Source: Cristatella mucedo
Lineage: Eukaryota > Bryozoa > Phylactolaemata > Cristatellidae
NCBI GenBank assembly: GCA_009760855.2
Contig: WPIO01000127.1
Location: forward strand, 574,501 to 638,500
Reading direction: 5' to 3'
Length of the DNA stretch: 64,000 nucleotides
Made by a program: the position numbers and the translations under genes. Numbering within the stretch: the stretch's first letter is position 1; the number at the start of each line of letters is the position of its first letter. A model generated the notes under the pieces. The model saw nothing but the letters and a program-made list of their open reading frames with translations. It did no database searches and was not told the DNA's origin. Positions 1-11,190 of this stretch are shown one piece after another.

Positions 1-80
1 CTTGCAGCAAGTGTTAAAGAGCCTAAATAAAGGTCTGGGTCGCTTAGGATGCTATGCAAAAGACTTATTATTATTATTAG
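1..80 (+). mobile_element. LINE/SINE 3' tail fragment
   Basis: Begins with a 'gcagcaagtgttaaagagcct' type LINE terminus and ends in a (TTA)n run near 65-80. It is a truncated + strand end of the L-A family or of a SINE sharing that end; the window edge cuts the 5' side. Confidence 0.5.
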
Positions 81-493
81 TTTTAAAAGATCCTCGTCTA
101 ATGCCACGTGTGACTGGGCTGCTTGATGGGACATGATGTCGAAATGGCACACGAGCCCCGTTCACGGTGGCATCAGCTGAGCCATCGAATTCTGTTGCAT
201 TAGCTGCATTTTTTTCCACGGTATCCATCTGATGTCGACTAGTGAAATTTTATATTGGATAATGCCATTTTCTGTTCTCAATCTTGATGTTGGTCTGGAC
301 TTCGATCTGCAGATCAATGATAGTGGCATTGCATTCTAGAGTTTCTTTCCTGGCAAATACTAGTCGAGGCTATCCATTTCCGATCATTCTTGAATGCAGG
401 TTAACGTGCTTTCTTGTTGCACTACTAGTTATGATCCCATTTTACTGACCCTATGCATGTAGCTAACAACAGACTAGTGGCCTGTTATATAAA

Positions 494-640
494 AATATAG
501 TTTATTTCTTTAGTGCCCTAAGAGAACTTAATCTCTATCCAGGTGCTTCATCTATGCCATAGGCTTAAGCCCACGATCTTGGTCGTCAGAGGCGAGCACC
601 TTAGCCTCTAGGCCAAGCCAGGGTACTGTGCATATTGCTG
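494..640 (-). mobile_element. SINE-2 copy (tRNA-like, LINE-tailed)
   Basis: Reading the minus strand, a tRNA-like head with a promoter-B-like 'gggcttaagccta' stretch is followed by a tail ending in 'agagattaagttctc' and the T/A-rich terminus. The same arrangement recurs at 4421, 17165, 24765 and 34010 (minus) and at 22605, 26340 and 30330 (plus). Confidence 0.55.
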
Positions 641-655
641 GGTTTGCATCTTCTC

Positions 656-705
656 ATGTAATGTAATGTAATGTAATGTAATGTAATGTAATGTAATGTA
701 ATGTA
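656..705. repeat. (TAATG)n microsatellite
   Basis: About ten uninterrupted copies of the pentamer TAATG lie between a SINE-2 copy and an L-B LINE end. Confidence 0.95.
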
Positions 706-1200
706 TCTCCGTCAGTAACTCCACAAAGTCATAAAGACCATGTGGGTGTTACGCAGGAGAGTTTTGTATAGCGCACTCACAGCCTAAGCGGCTTTCGGTA
801 GCCAACAGACTTCGTCTCACGCAACAAAGAGAAAGTGGGAAGCATAGCAGAGTCAGGAGAGCAGTTGAGGTAGTGAGTAGCATAGAAGTAGCAGTTCAGG
901 ACCGCTGAAAAAGATGTGCCATAGTCGGCAGTTGGAGAGTAGATGTCGTTGCGTAAGAATTGTGGAAGCGAGTTCCACAGCCTAGGACCTGCAGAGCTAA
1001 AGCTTCTGTCGCCAACTGTCTATAAGCAGAGGAATGGGACAGCTAATTTATTGTCCACACCGGACCTGAGGGTGCGAACAGGCTGAAACTGATGCAGCAG
1101 TTCAGCTAGGTACGAAGGAGCCAAGCCGTGGCGGGCCTTGTGGGTCAGCATAAGAACTTGGCATGCTTTAATATGGAGAGGCAACACATCTGGACATATA
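704..1200 (-). mobile_element. LINE family L-B, 3' portion
   Basis: The reverse complement encodes the C-terminal end of a CR1/L2-like retrotransposon ORF2, with the block that reads GDRSFSSAGPRLWNSLP-like around 950-1020. The 3' untranslated end (704-840) is near-identical to copies at 17770-17932 and 17975. Frames are broken, so it is a dead 5'-truncated copy. Confidence 0.75.
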
Positions 1201-2524
1201 AAATAAAATATAAAGTAAACGAGATCCTTCACCCTGAAATGTGTGAGGACTCGGCCATGCAGCCCCCAATTAGCGTAAGCTTTGAAAATGTCAATGAATT
1301 ACTAACTGCTTTCGTCAGTATCTGGAGGCCATTGATTTTAAATCTCATTTTAGTAACATGCAGCTTGTTCCTCTGCAGCAGTAGTCAGTGGCGGTAGTTC
1401 AGTAGAAAGCACTAGCTGCTCATCGGTTCATGTGGATGACTTGTAGCACGTTCGCACGTGTCACTTGTGAGGCATTCCATAGATCCTTGGAATCTATCTA
1501 AGAAGCTCATAGTCAGTAGCATCGTAGCATCGATATTACGACACGCATTCTTGTTAGGCCTTAGGCGTAGCCTCATTAGTTATTGACCTAGCGCTTCTTT
1601 CTTGCATCGACCTTGCATTGCCCCGTGTTTTTGCCACGGCTAGGCCCCGGCAACTACCCTTTGTTTCTTAGCTCAGGGCTAGGCTGCTCCGACTTTACGA
1701 CCCTAGTCGTAAAATGGAGTCCGGCAGCAGGCGATTTATTATCACTCACTAAGATGGAGGAATAAGTGTCATCTGCTGCTAGTGAGTTACAGAAGTCGAA
1801 ACGGCATGTTGCAAATACATGCGGACCAACTTTGACTTGGTATCCTGTTCAAGCAGGCCTGAATTTTTGCTAGGTTACATAGCTGATTGTAGGCAAACTT
1901 GACTCGGCAGCCGAAGTGCACCTCTGTGAAATGTCACTTTGGAGTAATGCACCCAGATTGCGTACACATGCTACAGGAGGTGGCAAGCATTAGCCATGTC
2001 ATGCAACTCTGTTCATACGTTTAGCAATAGCCAGCAGTTTTGACAGGCAGCAGCTACTTGTCAAAATGGATAAGCTTGGCTAGCAGGGGATGGATCCATC
2101 GGATTATGCCAGCCTGGTTGCCAACGAGCATATTTTAAAAAGAGTAGGAACTTCACTTGACTGGGCCTTAGCTTTTATCTAGGTCAACCGTGTCCATAGA
2201 TTGCAAATTAGTTTAGCTGCAGCTGTAGCAGGATTAATTGAAGGAGCTTTGATGAATGAAACTGGGATCTCTGAGCTGCGGTTGGCTATTCGTTGGCACT
2301 AGAGTCGTACTGTTAAGTGTTCCGAAAGGCTTTTGCCGAGACCAGTGCCCGCGAGCATACGCTTGGCTACTTTCCATTCTATTCCCTGGCCGTGTGCCCG
2401 AGAAAAGGCTCGCCTTTTCAAGCAGGCTCGGCAGCAGCGCTCCAATGAGCTGCTGCTGCTCTGGCCTGACGCCGTCGGCTGCTGCTGCTGGCCTTTGCAC
2501 TGCCCTCCTTGATGGACGTTACAG
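1200..2524. other. Unassigned, presumed last intron of gene A
   Basis: No recognisable repeat or coding exon was found. Because 2525 is a splice acceptor for the gene A terminal exon, this stretch and the sequence to its left should be intronic. The polypyrimidine-rich segment 2480-2524 leads into the acceptor. Confidence 0.4.
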
Positions 2525-2676
2525 GCTACCTGCACAGCCTCGGTCGGTCCTGGGTGCCCGTGTTCTACTACATCGGTGCAAACATGCTCATCGCCTTCCT
2601 CCTGGCCGGAAGCTACGGCGTGGTTCTGGCTGTGAGGCAGCGGCAGTCGGTATCTCTGGCAAAGCGTTCGGTCTGA
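2525..2676 (+). CDS. Terminal coding exon of MCT/SLC16-like transporter (gene A)
   Basis: This exon would encode the last membrane helix and short cytosolic tail of a monocarboxylate-transporter-family (SLC16, MFS) protein. An acceptor 'gttacag' ends at 2524. The exon opens in phase 1 (GC completes a split Gly codon) and reads about 50 residues to TGA at 2674-2676. It contains SWVPVFYYIGANM followed by a hydrophobic helix and LAGSYGVVLAVRQRQS. The last exon of gene B (44240-44394) matches it nearly residue for residue, including 26 identical bases (2551-2576 versus 44266-44291), and uses the same intron phase. Earlier exons lie left of the window or went unseen, so the length and state of the whole gene are unknown. 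It could be a processed fragment or pseudogene, but the intact frame, acceptor and downstream poly(A) signal argue for a working 3' end. Confidence 0.82.
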
Positions 2677-3025
2677 GGGCGGCGCTGGTCGGCTGGCGAC
2701 CAGGTCCGAGACCGCACAATGCCCGAAGGCGCGATGTGCACCAAGCGCACCTATCGGTCGTTGTCGCCTCTTCGAGGTGAGCAGAGCACAAATCCTGTCC
2801 GTGCGATGCTCGTCGTGTGATCGAGATTGAGCATGCCACTTGGCCCGAAAAGCGAATTTCTTCCCACGACTCACATGTCCCATGCTCTGGCTGCTGCAGT
2901 TGCCTGGTTGGAATCTTCTAGTGTTTGTTGGATGCTATTTTTATTTTGACTATCTGCAGACGAGTTTCTATGTGGTAGGCAATCAGCATTCTTGTTGCTT
3001 TGAATAAAGTCTAGCCAGCGGCATT
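2677..3025 (+). other. Gene A 3' untranslated region
   Basis: The sequence between the gene A stop codon and an AATAAA signal at 3003-3008 has no repeat that I recognise. About 330 bases is an ordinary 3' UTR length. The end is set by assuming cleavage 10-25 bases after the signal. Confidence 0.55.
3003..3008 (+). promoter_or_regulatory. Poly(A) signal AATAAA
   Basis: A canonical hexamer 327 bases after the gene A stop codon, on the coding strand. Confidence 0.6.
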
Positions 3026-3084
3026 TGGCTTACTGCCTACACGCACGCAGACATGGGTGCAAGGCCAGTCCGAGACGAGAGCCA

Positions 3085-3650
3085 ATTTCGGAGATTCAGC
3101 CATGCGGCTCATTTGCCAATGGAGCTACGATGGCTTCCAGTTGATCAATGGATACAGAATAAAGTTGTCACTCTGACTCGCAAGGTCGGCAATGGCTTGG
3201 CTTCTTCATACCTAGTTAAACTGCTGCAACATTTCAGCCTCCTCGTGTCCCTCAGGTTCTCTATGTATGATCAATTAGCTGTTCCATGCCTCAGCCTAGA
3301 GACCTTTAGTGACAGAAGAAGACTTTTCCTCTGCAGGTCCTTGATTTTGGAACTCACAACCACAGCTCTTATGAAACGATTGCACTATTCCACCGCTGGT
3401 GGCTATGATGCATCCTTTCCAGAGGTCCTGAGCTGCTACGTCCATGCTATTCCCTACCTCAACTGCTCTCCTGACCAAGCCATGCTTCTCACTTTCTCTT
3501 TGCTGTGTGAGATTAAGTCTATTGGCTACCGAATGCCTACCAAAACCTGCTTAGGCTTTGTGTGCACTGTAGAAACCTCTTCAGCCAAAGACTCGCTTAG
3601 TCGTACAAACTTTATGGAGTTACAGACCGAGATGCATCAATATTAATAAT
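3085..3650 (+). mobile_element. LINE family L-B, C-terminal ORF2 fragment
   Basis: A single open frame covers 3053-3646. From about 3100 it resembles the L-B ORF2 C-terminus: ELRWLPVDQWIQNKVVTL, then a diverged LETFSDRRRLFLCRSLILEL that corresponds to GDRNFSSAGPRLWNSLP, then NCSPDQAMLLTFSLLCEIKS. The shift within the block suggests an old frame change. The copy runs into its 3' end near 3650. It lacks the reverse transcriptase core and is not a functional gene. Confidence 0.7.
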
Positions 3651-4010
3651 AGTAATACATTTGTATATCACCCTCAGAGAACTGAATCACTTTCTAGGCA
3701 CATTACAGATACGGTGTAGAAAGTATTACCAAATGTTTGATGGCAACATGCCTGCATTACGATACATTGCCTATGCTCTGGCAGCCTTGCCAAGCCTAAT
3801 CAACCAGGAGGTCACGGCCGTGACTGCAGGACTGACCAAGTTTTGCAACAGGTGTAGGCGCCTGAGTGCACAAGCCGGCAGACGAGCAAGCAGTCAAGTT
3901 ACAGATGTCAAGACGGGATGTCACAAATGCATAGACCAATTTAGATGTGGTATCCCTGTCTAAACATGCCCGTATATTAGCAACGTCGTGTAGCTGAAAG
4001 TAAGCCTGAC
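3650..4010 (-). mobile_element. LINE family L-A, internally deleted copy
   Basis: The minus strand carries the L-A 3' hairpin (3660-3720). It then jumps to the reverse-transcriptase C-terminal segment matching KLVHAFVTSRLDF (3880-3960), so the middle part is missing. It abuts an L-B copy tail to tail. Confidence 0.7.
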
Positions 4011-4420
4011 TCCCTCACTCTCAACAAAGGACGAAGGTCAAAGGTTTTCGGTAAACTGTCCTTTATCTCTAGCATTGTCAAGCTTGTTTGTAGAGCAAGC
4101 ACTGAGGCCAAGTAGGTAGCAGCAAAAGTAGTAGGGCAAGTAGCAAAATATAGCTGTCCTAGGGTGCACCGGTATAAGAATGTTGTTTCTCCCGAGGTCT
4201 CCCTGCTGCATATTCTTCTGGTTAGAGGCTATGTGTGTTTTTGAGGTTACGTTGCCTTTAGATGGGAACGCAGGCCCATAGTCTGGATAGAACGAGGTGA
4301 AAGGGCAGAGCTCTTAGCAGTGCTAATCCCGGCCGACATGACGAATACCAGTGAAGTCGTAAACCTTCCTGCCACAGCTTCTAGCGTCTAGGTAAGGTGC
4401 AGATGTTATTTTCGCACATA
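4010..4420. other. No recognised feature
   Basis: I see no convincing coding exon or repeat in this interval. Confidence 0.4.
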
Positions 4421-4580
4421 TAAATAAATTTAATGGATTTGTATAGCGCCCCAAGAGAACCTAATTTATATGCAGGCACTTCACATATGCCAAAGGGCTC
4501 GAGACCACGACGTCGGTAAACCTCGGTCGAGGCAAGCACCTTAACCCGCCAAACCAGCTCGGCAAATATAGCAGGCATCA
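4421..4580 (-). mobile_element. SINE-2 copy
   Basis: The minus strand has the tRNA-like head (4500-4580) and the LINE-like tail 'gcgccccaagagaacctaat' (4447-4466) next to 'ataaatttaatgga'. It is the same family as the copy at 34010. Confidence 0.6.
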
Positions 4581-4584
4581 CATC

Positions 4585-5130
4585 TATCACATCTAAGTTG
4601 GTCCATGCATTTGTGACATCCCGTCTTGACTTCTGTAACTGACTGCTTGCTGGTCTACCGACCTGTGCAATCAGGTGCTAACAGCTGATGCAGAACTCTG
4701 CAGCTTTTTGTCTGTCGTGACCATCGAAGTTGCTACATCACACCACTTCTCGCCGGCTGCACTGGCCCCCAGTCAAGCTTCAAGGTTCTGTGGCTTACTT
4801 TTAGGTCCCTTTATTCTCTGGCTACAGCCTACATATTAAAACTGCTATCTAACGATCCCCCCCCCCCCGAACTAACTATCCCCCTGCCATACCAAGCATC
4901 ATAAACCCCCTGTTCTGACTTAAGTCGATCACCTATACTTCGTGCGGACCTCAAAACCTATGGAGACCTTTAGTTCATATGCTCCCAGAGTCTGGAACTC
5001 ACTCCGACTGACGTCACGACATCATATGACATAGCATTTTAAAAGAAGCTAGAAACACACGTGTTTATTACAGCTTTTGGAGGGTCCTTGTGATTCTTCC
5101 TTTGTGTGCTTGTGCGTGCTGACACTGCCG
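4585..5130 (+). mobile_element. LINE family L-A, degenerate C-terminal fragment
   Basis: Reads KLVHAFVTSRLDFCN-like at 4590-4640 and the FGDRAFSSYAPKVWNSLP-like block near 4960-5010. The start of the 3' UTR ('gggtccttgtgattc', 5085-5099) follows. There are frameshifts and stops throughout, and an 11-base C run at 4857-4867. Confidence 0.65.
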
Positions 5131-5737
5131 CGATACTTCCCAAGCTCTAACCTTCAGTGACCTCGATTGACCTCTTCTCTCATTGCACCTCCAGTTACCT
5201 CTAGTAACTTCCTGATGAGAAGTTCCCGGCACTAACTGAGCTTGATGACTACTCTGAGCTGACGATGACTTCAACTATTGGCTTTGCCAAATTGAGCCAA
5301 GAGGGCAAGGCAAACGGAGAAAGAGAGATATTTACAGACAGACTACTCAGCTTAAGACACGATAGCCAGAGAGCAGAGATGCAGATACCCAGTGTCTGAG
5401 ACTTTTACTGAAGGCGGTGCGAGTTAAACGGCGGAGGAAAACGTCAAAGAGACGAAGAATTGAGATAGGAGCAAAGACGACCGAGATAACACTGATACTA
5501 ACAGCGAAACGAGTTGCATAGCAGCCTTAAGGGAATTCAACTCCAGTCTAGATGTACAGTACATGTCCTGCAAAGAAAATGTACATTATTAATGAGTACA
5601 ATTTCAGCTTGTTTTGGGAATACCTGTGAAGGCCAAGTCGAATCGATGGAGCAAATGGTGCGATCAAGAGGCTGGTATTTAATTTATTATTTTCTTTCGC
5701 TTGGCGTAAAATCAGGCTATTTCGTGATAATAAAATG
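5130..5737. other. No recognised feature
   Basis: Only short chance frames are present. I found no repeat match within the window. Confidence 0.35.
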
Positions 5738-5835
5738 CAAATAATAATAATAAATTTATTATAGCGCCCTCAGAGAACCTACTCTCTTTCTAGCCACTTT
5801 CACATTTGCTGTAAATGAAACATGATAGAAAGGTC
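5738..5835 (-). mobile_element. LINE L-A 3' end fragment
   Basis: An (AAT)n run is followed by 'tagcgccctcagagaacct' and 'tttacatttgctg'-like bases, which is the reverse complement of the L-A terminus. Confidence 0.7.
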
Positions 5836-5899
5836 GTTCAATTAAAGGAGTGCATAGCAGCTGTACACACGGTCAGTGAAGGATTTGAGGATGGCTAGA

Positions 5900-6725
5900 G
5901 GGAAAGCTTAACGTCACGACCATATCAGCTCCACAGTCAAATCTGCCTATTTTCAGCTTCAAAACATTGGTAAAATTCGGGCTTGTTTAGATAAGGATAC
6001 CATGTCTAAGTTGGTTTATGCATTCGTGACATCTCGTCTCGACTTCTGCAACTCACTGCTTACTGGCCTACCAGCATGTGCGATCAGGCGATTGCAGCTG
6101 GTGCAAAACTCGGCAGCTAGGCTAGTCTGTCGTGAGCGTCGCAGTTGCCACATCATACCACGTCTTGCCGACCTGCACCGGCTACCAGTCAAGCAACGGA
6201 TTGATTTCAAGGTTTTGTCGCTCACTTTTAGGTCACTTCATTCTATGGCTCCAGCCTATCTCTCCGACATACTCCTCCATCAGGCCGAGCATCGTACCAC
6301 CCGCTTTTCGAAATCCAACAGTATAGAAATACCTCGTACAAACCTTAAATCCTTTGGAGACCGTGCATTTAGTTCGTATGCTCCCAAAACCTGGAACTCC
6401 CTCCCGACTTGCGTCAGAACATCCCCTACCTGACCACATTTAAAAGGAACTTAAAAACACCAATTTAGGACAGCATTTAGTGGGTCCCTCTGATTTGTCC
6501 TCGATGTGCTTATGGGTGCTGACACTGTGCATGCTGCCACTAACCACATTTGCATGCTGACCCTGTGCATGTCACCCCTAACCATGTTATTCATTTTGTT
6601 TGATTTTCAAGCATGATTTCACTTACCATTCAATTGCATTTCCCTTTGCAGCAAATGTAAAGCGCCCAGAAAGAGATTAGGTTCTCTGATGGTGCTTTAT
6701 CAAGTGCATTATTATTATTAATAGC
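5900..6725 (+). mobile_element. LINE family L-A, 5'-truncated copy with C-terminal ORF
   Basis: A 143-codon open frame (6002-6433) gives the ORF2 C-terminus of a CR1/L2-like LINE: KLVYAFVTSRLDFCNSLL, LPACAIRRLQLVQNSAARLV, LTFRSLHSMAPAYLSD and FGDRAFSSYAPKTWNSLP. The 3' UTR, the terminal hairpin (about 6655-6700) and an (ATT)n tail follow. The polymerase core is absent. A frameshift truncates the last few codons relative to the copy at 20341. Confidence 0.85.
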
Positions 6726-7200
6726 CCGTGGAGCTGCTGATACGAAGGGGGTGCATTATGAATAAGAATTGCATGTTAGTAGTCTAGATCGAGAAAACAG
6801 AGGGAGCTACAAATGAGTGAAACGACCTAGAAGTACATCGAAGTTGTTGTGACAGAGCGATCCTCTCTAATTTGGGTAGCAGCACAACGGATACAACGAG
6901 CAAAGACCAGAAACCGTAATATGCCAATGCTACACAAGCCAAGCCAAGACACAGCATTCGATATCCTACAGTCAGTGCACACGCAGTAGAGCCGTATTAG
7001 AAAAAGCGCAAAGCATTGCCTTTATATTAAGGCCAATGACGGCGGATGACTTTTGATAGATTCGCTTACATGCTCGCAGCTCAAGCAGCTCAATCCTAGA
7101 ATTCGCCGACTGACACACCGTTGGTCCAAGAGAGCGATTGAGGTTAGGCCCATTATGGCTTCTTTAGGGGGCAGGTCGTAAGTATTCTCGTTCACGAATG
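6725..7200. other. No recognised feature
   Basis: No repeat or exon was recognised. Confidence 0.35.
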
Positions 7201-7535
7201 ATCATAAATTTCGCTGCTCATAAGCCTGGTGGCTGAGCTGTAATGCTCGCAGCTGATAATTGCAGGTCATTGCAAAGCAGCAGAGATGCAAAGATTTGCA
7301 TCGATTGTAAGCAATGCTCATTGCAGGAAACCTGTCAGCATTGAACTGCACTGGTCTAGAAAGGTTGTCAAAAATATATGCATTAGCTTGGCGGAAGAGT
7401 TTGAGGTCGAGCCAATTTTTATGACGGCATTTCTGCTTCTGAATGAGATTAGGTTTGATAATAACTAGTGCTTGGGCTGCTCTAAGGCAGGGAGGGACCA
7501 AAGCACAGGTACAGTTTGTGAATTTCATAGAAATG
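7200..7535 (-). mobile_element. Possible highly decayed LINE fragment
   Basis: The minus strand carries bases like those around the polymerase YADD-to-LNDDKT region of L-A: 'ggcagggagggaccaaagcacaggtaca' type sequence at 7480-7515 resembles 21155-21185. The rest is too diverged to be sure. Confidence 0.3.
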
Positions 7536-7767
7536 AAAGGCTTGTCTCTGTAGTTATATCAATTTAAGGGATCATATTAATTATGGGCAGCAATGGAAAT
7601 ATAATAGCCAATTTGTGGGGGTCCAACCTATTGGCCTCTGATATTGTTGCACCGGCGACGTGTGGCCACCGCTTCCGGACATAAGTAGACCTCAAACACA
7701 GGCCTCGTAATGATGCTAGTCTCAGCCGACGCGTGAGAAGCACGGGTGACACTTGAATCTTGTAAGG

Positions 7768-7768
<1 letters not shown>

Positions 7769-7803
<35 letters not shown>

Positions 7804-7870
7804 GTTCACTTGATAAAGCCCCCTCTGAGAACTCAATCTCCTTCTAGGCGCTTTATATTTGCTGCAGAGC
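7769..7870 (-). mobile_element. (AAT)n run plus LINE L-A 3' end
   Basis: About eleven AAT units (7769-7802) precede 'cacttgataaagccccctc' and the reverse complement of the L-A hairpin, so this is a very short minus-strand insertion. Confidence 0.75.
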
Positions 7871-8004
7871 TGCTATCGGCTTTTAGGTGCAGTGCCTACA
7901 CACGCCGACATTAGTAGAAACACAGCAACGGCATAGAGCGCTCATACTTTAGCCCAACAAGGCCATATCCATAACGTAGACGAATTTATTTGTCAGCAGT
8001 GTAG

Positions 8005-8260
8005 GTTTGCATCAGTTCAACAGCGGTCATGACGTTTACCTACGGCTCCGTGGCTTAGAGCTCAAATGCCAATGCCGAGTTCGGAATCTCAGCAGTCTGC
8101 CAATCAGAGGGATTTCATACAGCTCCAGCCATAGATTATCGCATACTCGGTTTGTAGCCTTTGCAATTCAGGAAAGGCGATCGCAGATTAGCTGTCATAA
8201 TCTGGCTGATTTATCTCGCCGCCGCGTCGATGCCACTTGTCGCGAATTTTTCGTTCGGGC
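8005..8260 (+). repeat. Unclassified repeat U1, copy 1
   Basis: Shares ordered blocks with 48120-48510 and, for its right half, 9640-9725. In one + frame it reads NSGHDVYLRLRGLELK (about 8020-8065) and later CHNLADLSRRRVD (about 8195-8235). The 48 kb copy reads DSGHDVLQWLRGLKA and the 9.7 kb copy RNPADLARHHFD, so the family may derive from a coding sequence. I do not recognise the protein. Confidence 0.5.
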
Positions 8261-8289
8261 CCACCATCAATGTGGGTCGCAATCCGGCA

Positions 8290-9370
8290 TAGACGCAGGT
8301 GGCCTAAGAACAGGAACGATCCCCACAAGCGAGGGAGCGGGCTGTAAATAGGACTAGGTACGGGGGCAGGCTGTAGTTAGGACTAGGTACGCACGCGTGC
8401 TTGTCTTGGTGAGAGCTTGTGTGAGGGAACTCGGGGACTCAGGAGCCCATCAGCCAGGCAGAGGAGCCGATTCCGAGGAATCAGATTCCGAGGAATCAGA
8501 CTGCCCAAGTAGCCGCCGGCTTCGTAGAGGTTGAGGTGGCGTTCACTGGCTCTTGGATGGGGACTCGGCAATCCGGCGAAAGCCACTATATTGGCGACAT
8601 CTGACGGGGACATACATCTGCCAAAAACTGCCAGCAGCAGTCAGACGGGTTTGGACGAACGAAGTCTCGCCTGAGCACAAACGAGGCATGTACGGAATGT
8701 AAGGACTACCCAAGGAGTACGAGAGTCGAGTCCAGAGAGGAGAGAGGCGGCTAGATGCCGCTAGCCGGCAGCCGTCCAGAGTGTGGTGACTGAACTTGAC
8801 CGGCACGGTTTCTGCCAATAAAGTGCTTGGTGCTTGTAGCTAGGACGAAGGCCGTTATGTAGCTGCTGTCCTCTAACTTGAACCCTGATGAGCACTTGCT
8901 CGTAGCTTAGGCACAAGCCGGTAGGTCCGTAGACGAGCCATTGATGAGCTGGCTAAGCAGAGGCTCGACGAGCCAAAGAAAAAGCCGAGACCGAACGTAG
9001 ACAGGAGGTTAGAGCTAGGACAGTGGGGACGGCTGTGTGGGGTTCCGCTGCGAGAGTCAGCCGAATCTGGGTTGTTGAAGCCTCTTCCCAGCCCCCTGGT
9101 GTTTCCGTGTCGGCGCTTGTGAGCTGTCAGAGCGTCAAACTTCCGTGTTGGAGGCAGGAGACTTGTTGCTCGGTCTCGCTCCCAGCCTGACGATAGGTCG
9201 TCAGGAGGGCTGCGCAGCTTTCGACGAGCCTGAGAATAAGGCTGAACTGGACGAGCAGCAATCCTGTGCGCCTGTGAATGGAGTTTTGCAAAATCCCCCA
9301 TGTGTTTTTACTCGGCCTAGCGCAGGCCAATGAACTCAGGATCCTACATAGGAAGAGTCTCGCCTGAGCC
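8290..9370 (+). mobile_element. Candidate decayed LTR-type element (unclassified)
   Basis: A GC-rich island in otherwise AT-leaning DNA, lying between two U1 copies. A stretch at about 8591-8611 (TGGCGACATCTGACGGGGAC) resembles the primer-binding region after the 5' LTR of some Ty3/gypsy elements, from memory. A + frame from about 8930 to 9110 reads a charged RRAIDELAKQRLDEPKKKPR segment, loosely gag-like. I found no protease, polymerase or integrase motifs and no clean terminal repeats. A 5' exon of an unrelated gene is the alternative. Confidence 0.22.
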
Positions 9371-9589
9371 TCTCTAGGCAGAATACTCCTTGCGAATCCG
9401 TGCTCCGAGCCGCCACCGGGGAGTGGGTGCCGCGCTTTAGTTTCGTTGAAGCAAGCCCAACTCCTGCGAGCGATCGGCGTTGCACAACTACCACCGGCGT
9501 GCCTGCCACGAGCCGACCTCTCACCTCATACCGACTTCTAGTTTACAAGCAGGCGTGGTCCTGCGGGTTGACCACTTGTTGATCGTGTC

Positions 9590-9730
9590 GCATGTCGACA
9601 CCGCAGGGTCACTTATTAAAATAACGGTACGGGACCTTGCCATTCCCATTACAATTCAGCAGCCGCGAATAATGAATATCGTTCGCAATCCTGCCGATTT
9701 AGCTCGCCACCATTTCGATATATAGGCTAA
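9590..9730 (+). repeat. Unclassified repeat U1, copy 2 (right half)
   Basis: Contains 'caattcag...aataatgaata' (about 9653-9676) and a 3' part reading IVRNPADLARHHFD, matching the right half of U1 at 8165-8235 and 48450-48505. It is oriented as copy 1. Confidence 0.45.
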
Positions 9731-9894
9731 TAAATGGGGGACGAACTGGTCATAAATTGTAGCAGGGCACCGGTAGTGCTGCCCAAGCAACAAGGTTCGA
9801 CAAGGCTCGACGAAGAACATGGTTAACAATCAGGTGTCTAATCTGAAGAGAGCTCCAGCTGAGAGCCAGCAGAAAGATCCTCATTAGGACTCAA

Positions 9895-10290
9895 GCAAGT
9901 CGTTGAGCTGTGCCTCGAGCAAGCCTTAAATTCTTCGGAGACGTATACGTATAGCACTTATGCTCCCAAAGCTTTAGCTCACCCCCAACTGACATCTCGG
10001 CATTCATTCGCTTGCCAATATCTAAACAGCGAATCAGCTGAAACGCTCTTTTTTCCTCACAGTATTCGCTGGGTCCGCCTGAATTGTCCTTTGTGAGCTC
10101 GTAGGTGCCGACGCTGTTCGTGTCGTCACTAAGCGATCGAGGCACTTCATTTACTGCGTACGTTAAGTGCCTAGAGAGACTAGTTTTCTGAGGGTACTAT
10201 GCAAATGTCTTATTATTACTACTAATAAAAGTGCCCAGAAAGAGATCAGGTTCTCCGAGGTGGCTATATCGAATGCATTATTATTATTAT
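9895..10290 (+). mobile_element. LINE L-A C-terminal and 3' end fragments
   Basis: A diverged LKFFGDVYV-AYAPKAL-type block (9925-9990) is followed by LINE 3' UTR remnants. Two successive hairpin termini follow: 'ttattattactacta' ends near 10230 and 'attattattatt' near 10288. Confidence 0.6.
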
Positions 10291-10439
10291 TCTATTACTT
10301 GAAGCAGTTATAAGCTTGCACCAGTGCTGGCTCTGCTGAATGAATGTGTCTGGCTTTGATGGTTTATCGGAATAATTTCTAAGTTTGAGCGAGAGAGAGA
10401 GACCACATTTCCTTGGCGTAAGAGGCAGACGGAAGAGCT

Positions 10440-11190
10440 AATCCGCGATGCCGAGCTCCGGGCCTTAATTAAACGCGGCCTGCATAGCGCCAATGGGCTG
10501 GAGAGAAGTCGTAGCTAGGCGACCGAGGCGAGCGTAAGGTGCTGTTGGGGCGTGGCAAACGGTCGAGGGACGGGCAAGTAACCAATGGCAGCGCGCCCAC
10601 ACGCATGCTGCGGACGACGTGGGCGTGCCCGAGTAGCTCCGCGCGAGGCGGCTGGCAGTGACATATAGATAGCGTGAGTGCAGAAGTCCTCAGAGACGCC
10701 TGAGCTCGCCGCGCCTGATCGCGCGGACCGCGAGACCTCTAGACGAGCGCTTCGCGGCTGCGCTGCGCCCACCGACTTTCAGGTAGAGACAGCGAGTCGC
10801 GCCGGCGCAGAGCGTCCGGAAGACTGTCAGCCAGCTTCCGGCGGCCGGCGCGGTTGGTCCTCGTAGCATGGCGGCTTCCTCGCCGATCGCCCAGGCGGCG
10901 TGCTCAGACGCGCGGTCATGGCTGCCGCTGCTCGGAGGCTGCGCACCTGCGTCCTGGCGGCGGCGCACGGCGCGAGGCCAGTGCAGCCTGCAGAGTTTGC
11001 TCCGTCGCGTGGGCCTAATGAGCTTGCAACGTTCCGTGAGACCTCTGTGCCAATTGTCGCTCTGCTGTTGGTCTCCGTCAGCGGCTGGGCCTCATTCGTT
11101 AACCCGATCTGACCGTGACCTTAGGGGCCTTGGCGCTGAGCCGTACAGACCGCTGCCGGTTGCTGGCTGAAGCGCCCGACGGCCGGCCTT
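10440..11190 (+). promoter_or_regulatory. CpG-rich block, candidate promoter for gene B
   Basis: Dense in CG dinucleotides compared with both flanks, with no repeat match in the window. It sits 5.8 kb upstream of gene B's first coding exon on the same strand. A good-looking donor CAG|gtagag lies at 10780-10786, and an acceptor 'gatttcag' ends at 16936 just before the gene B start codon, so a non-coding first exon here could splice to 16937. A frame from 10868 (MAASSPIAQ...) has no recognisable domain. Gene C's first coding exon lies in a similar CpG-rich block. The promoter role is inference; an unrelated gene's first exon is possible. Confidence 0.35.

Noticed and set aside
668-705. CRISPR-like or telomere-like repeat
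   Set aside because: A plain TAATG pentamer microsatellite with no spacers.
2299-2883. 194-codon minus-strand frame across the gene A exon
   Set aside because: It runs antisense to the exon that carries MCT motifs, the acceptor and a poly(A) signal. No motif was seen in it.
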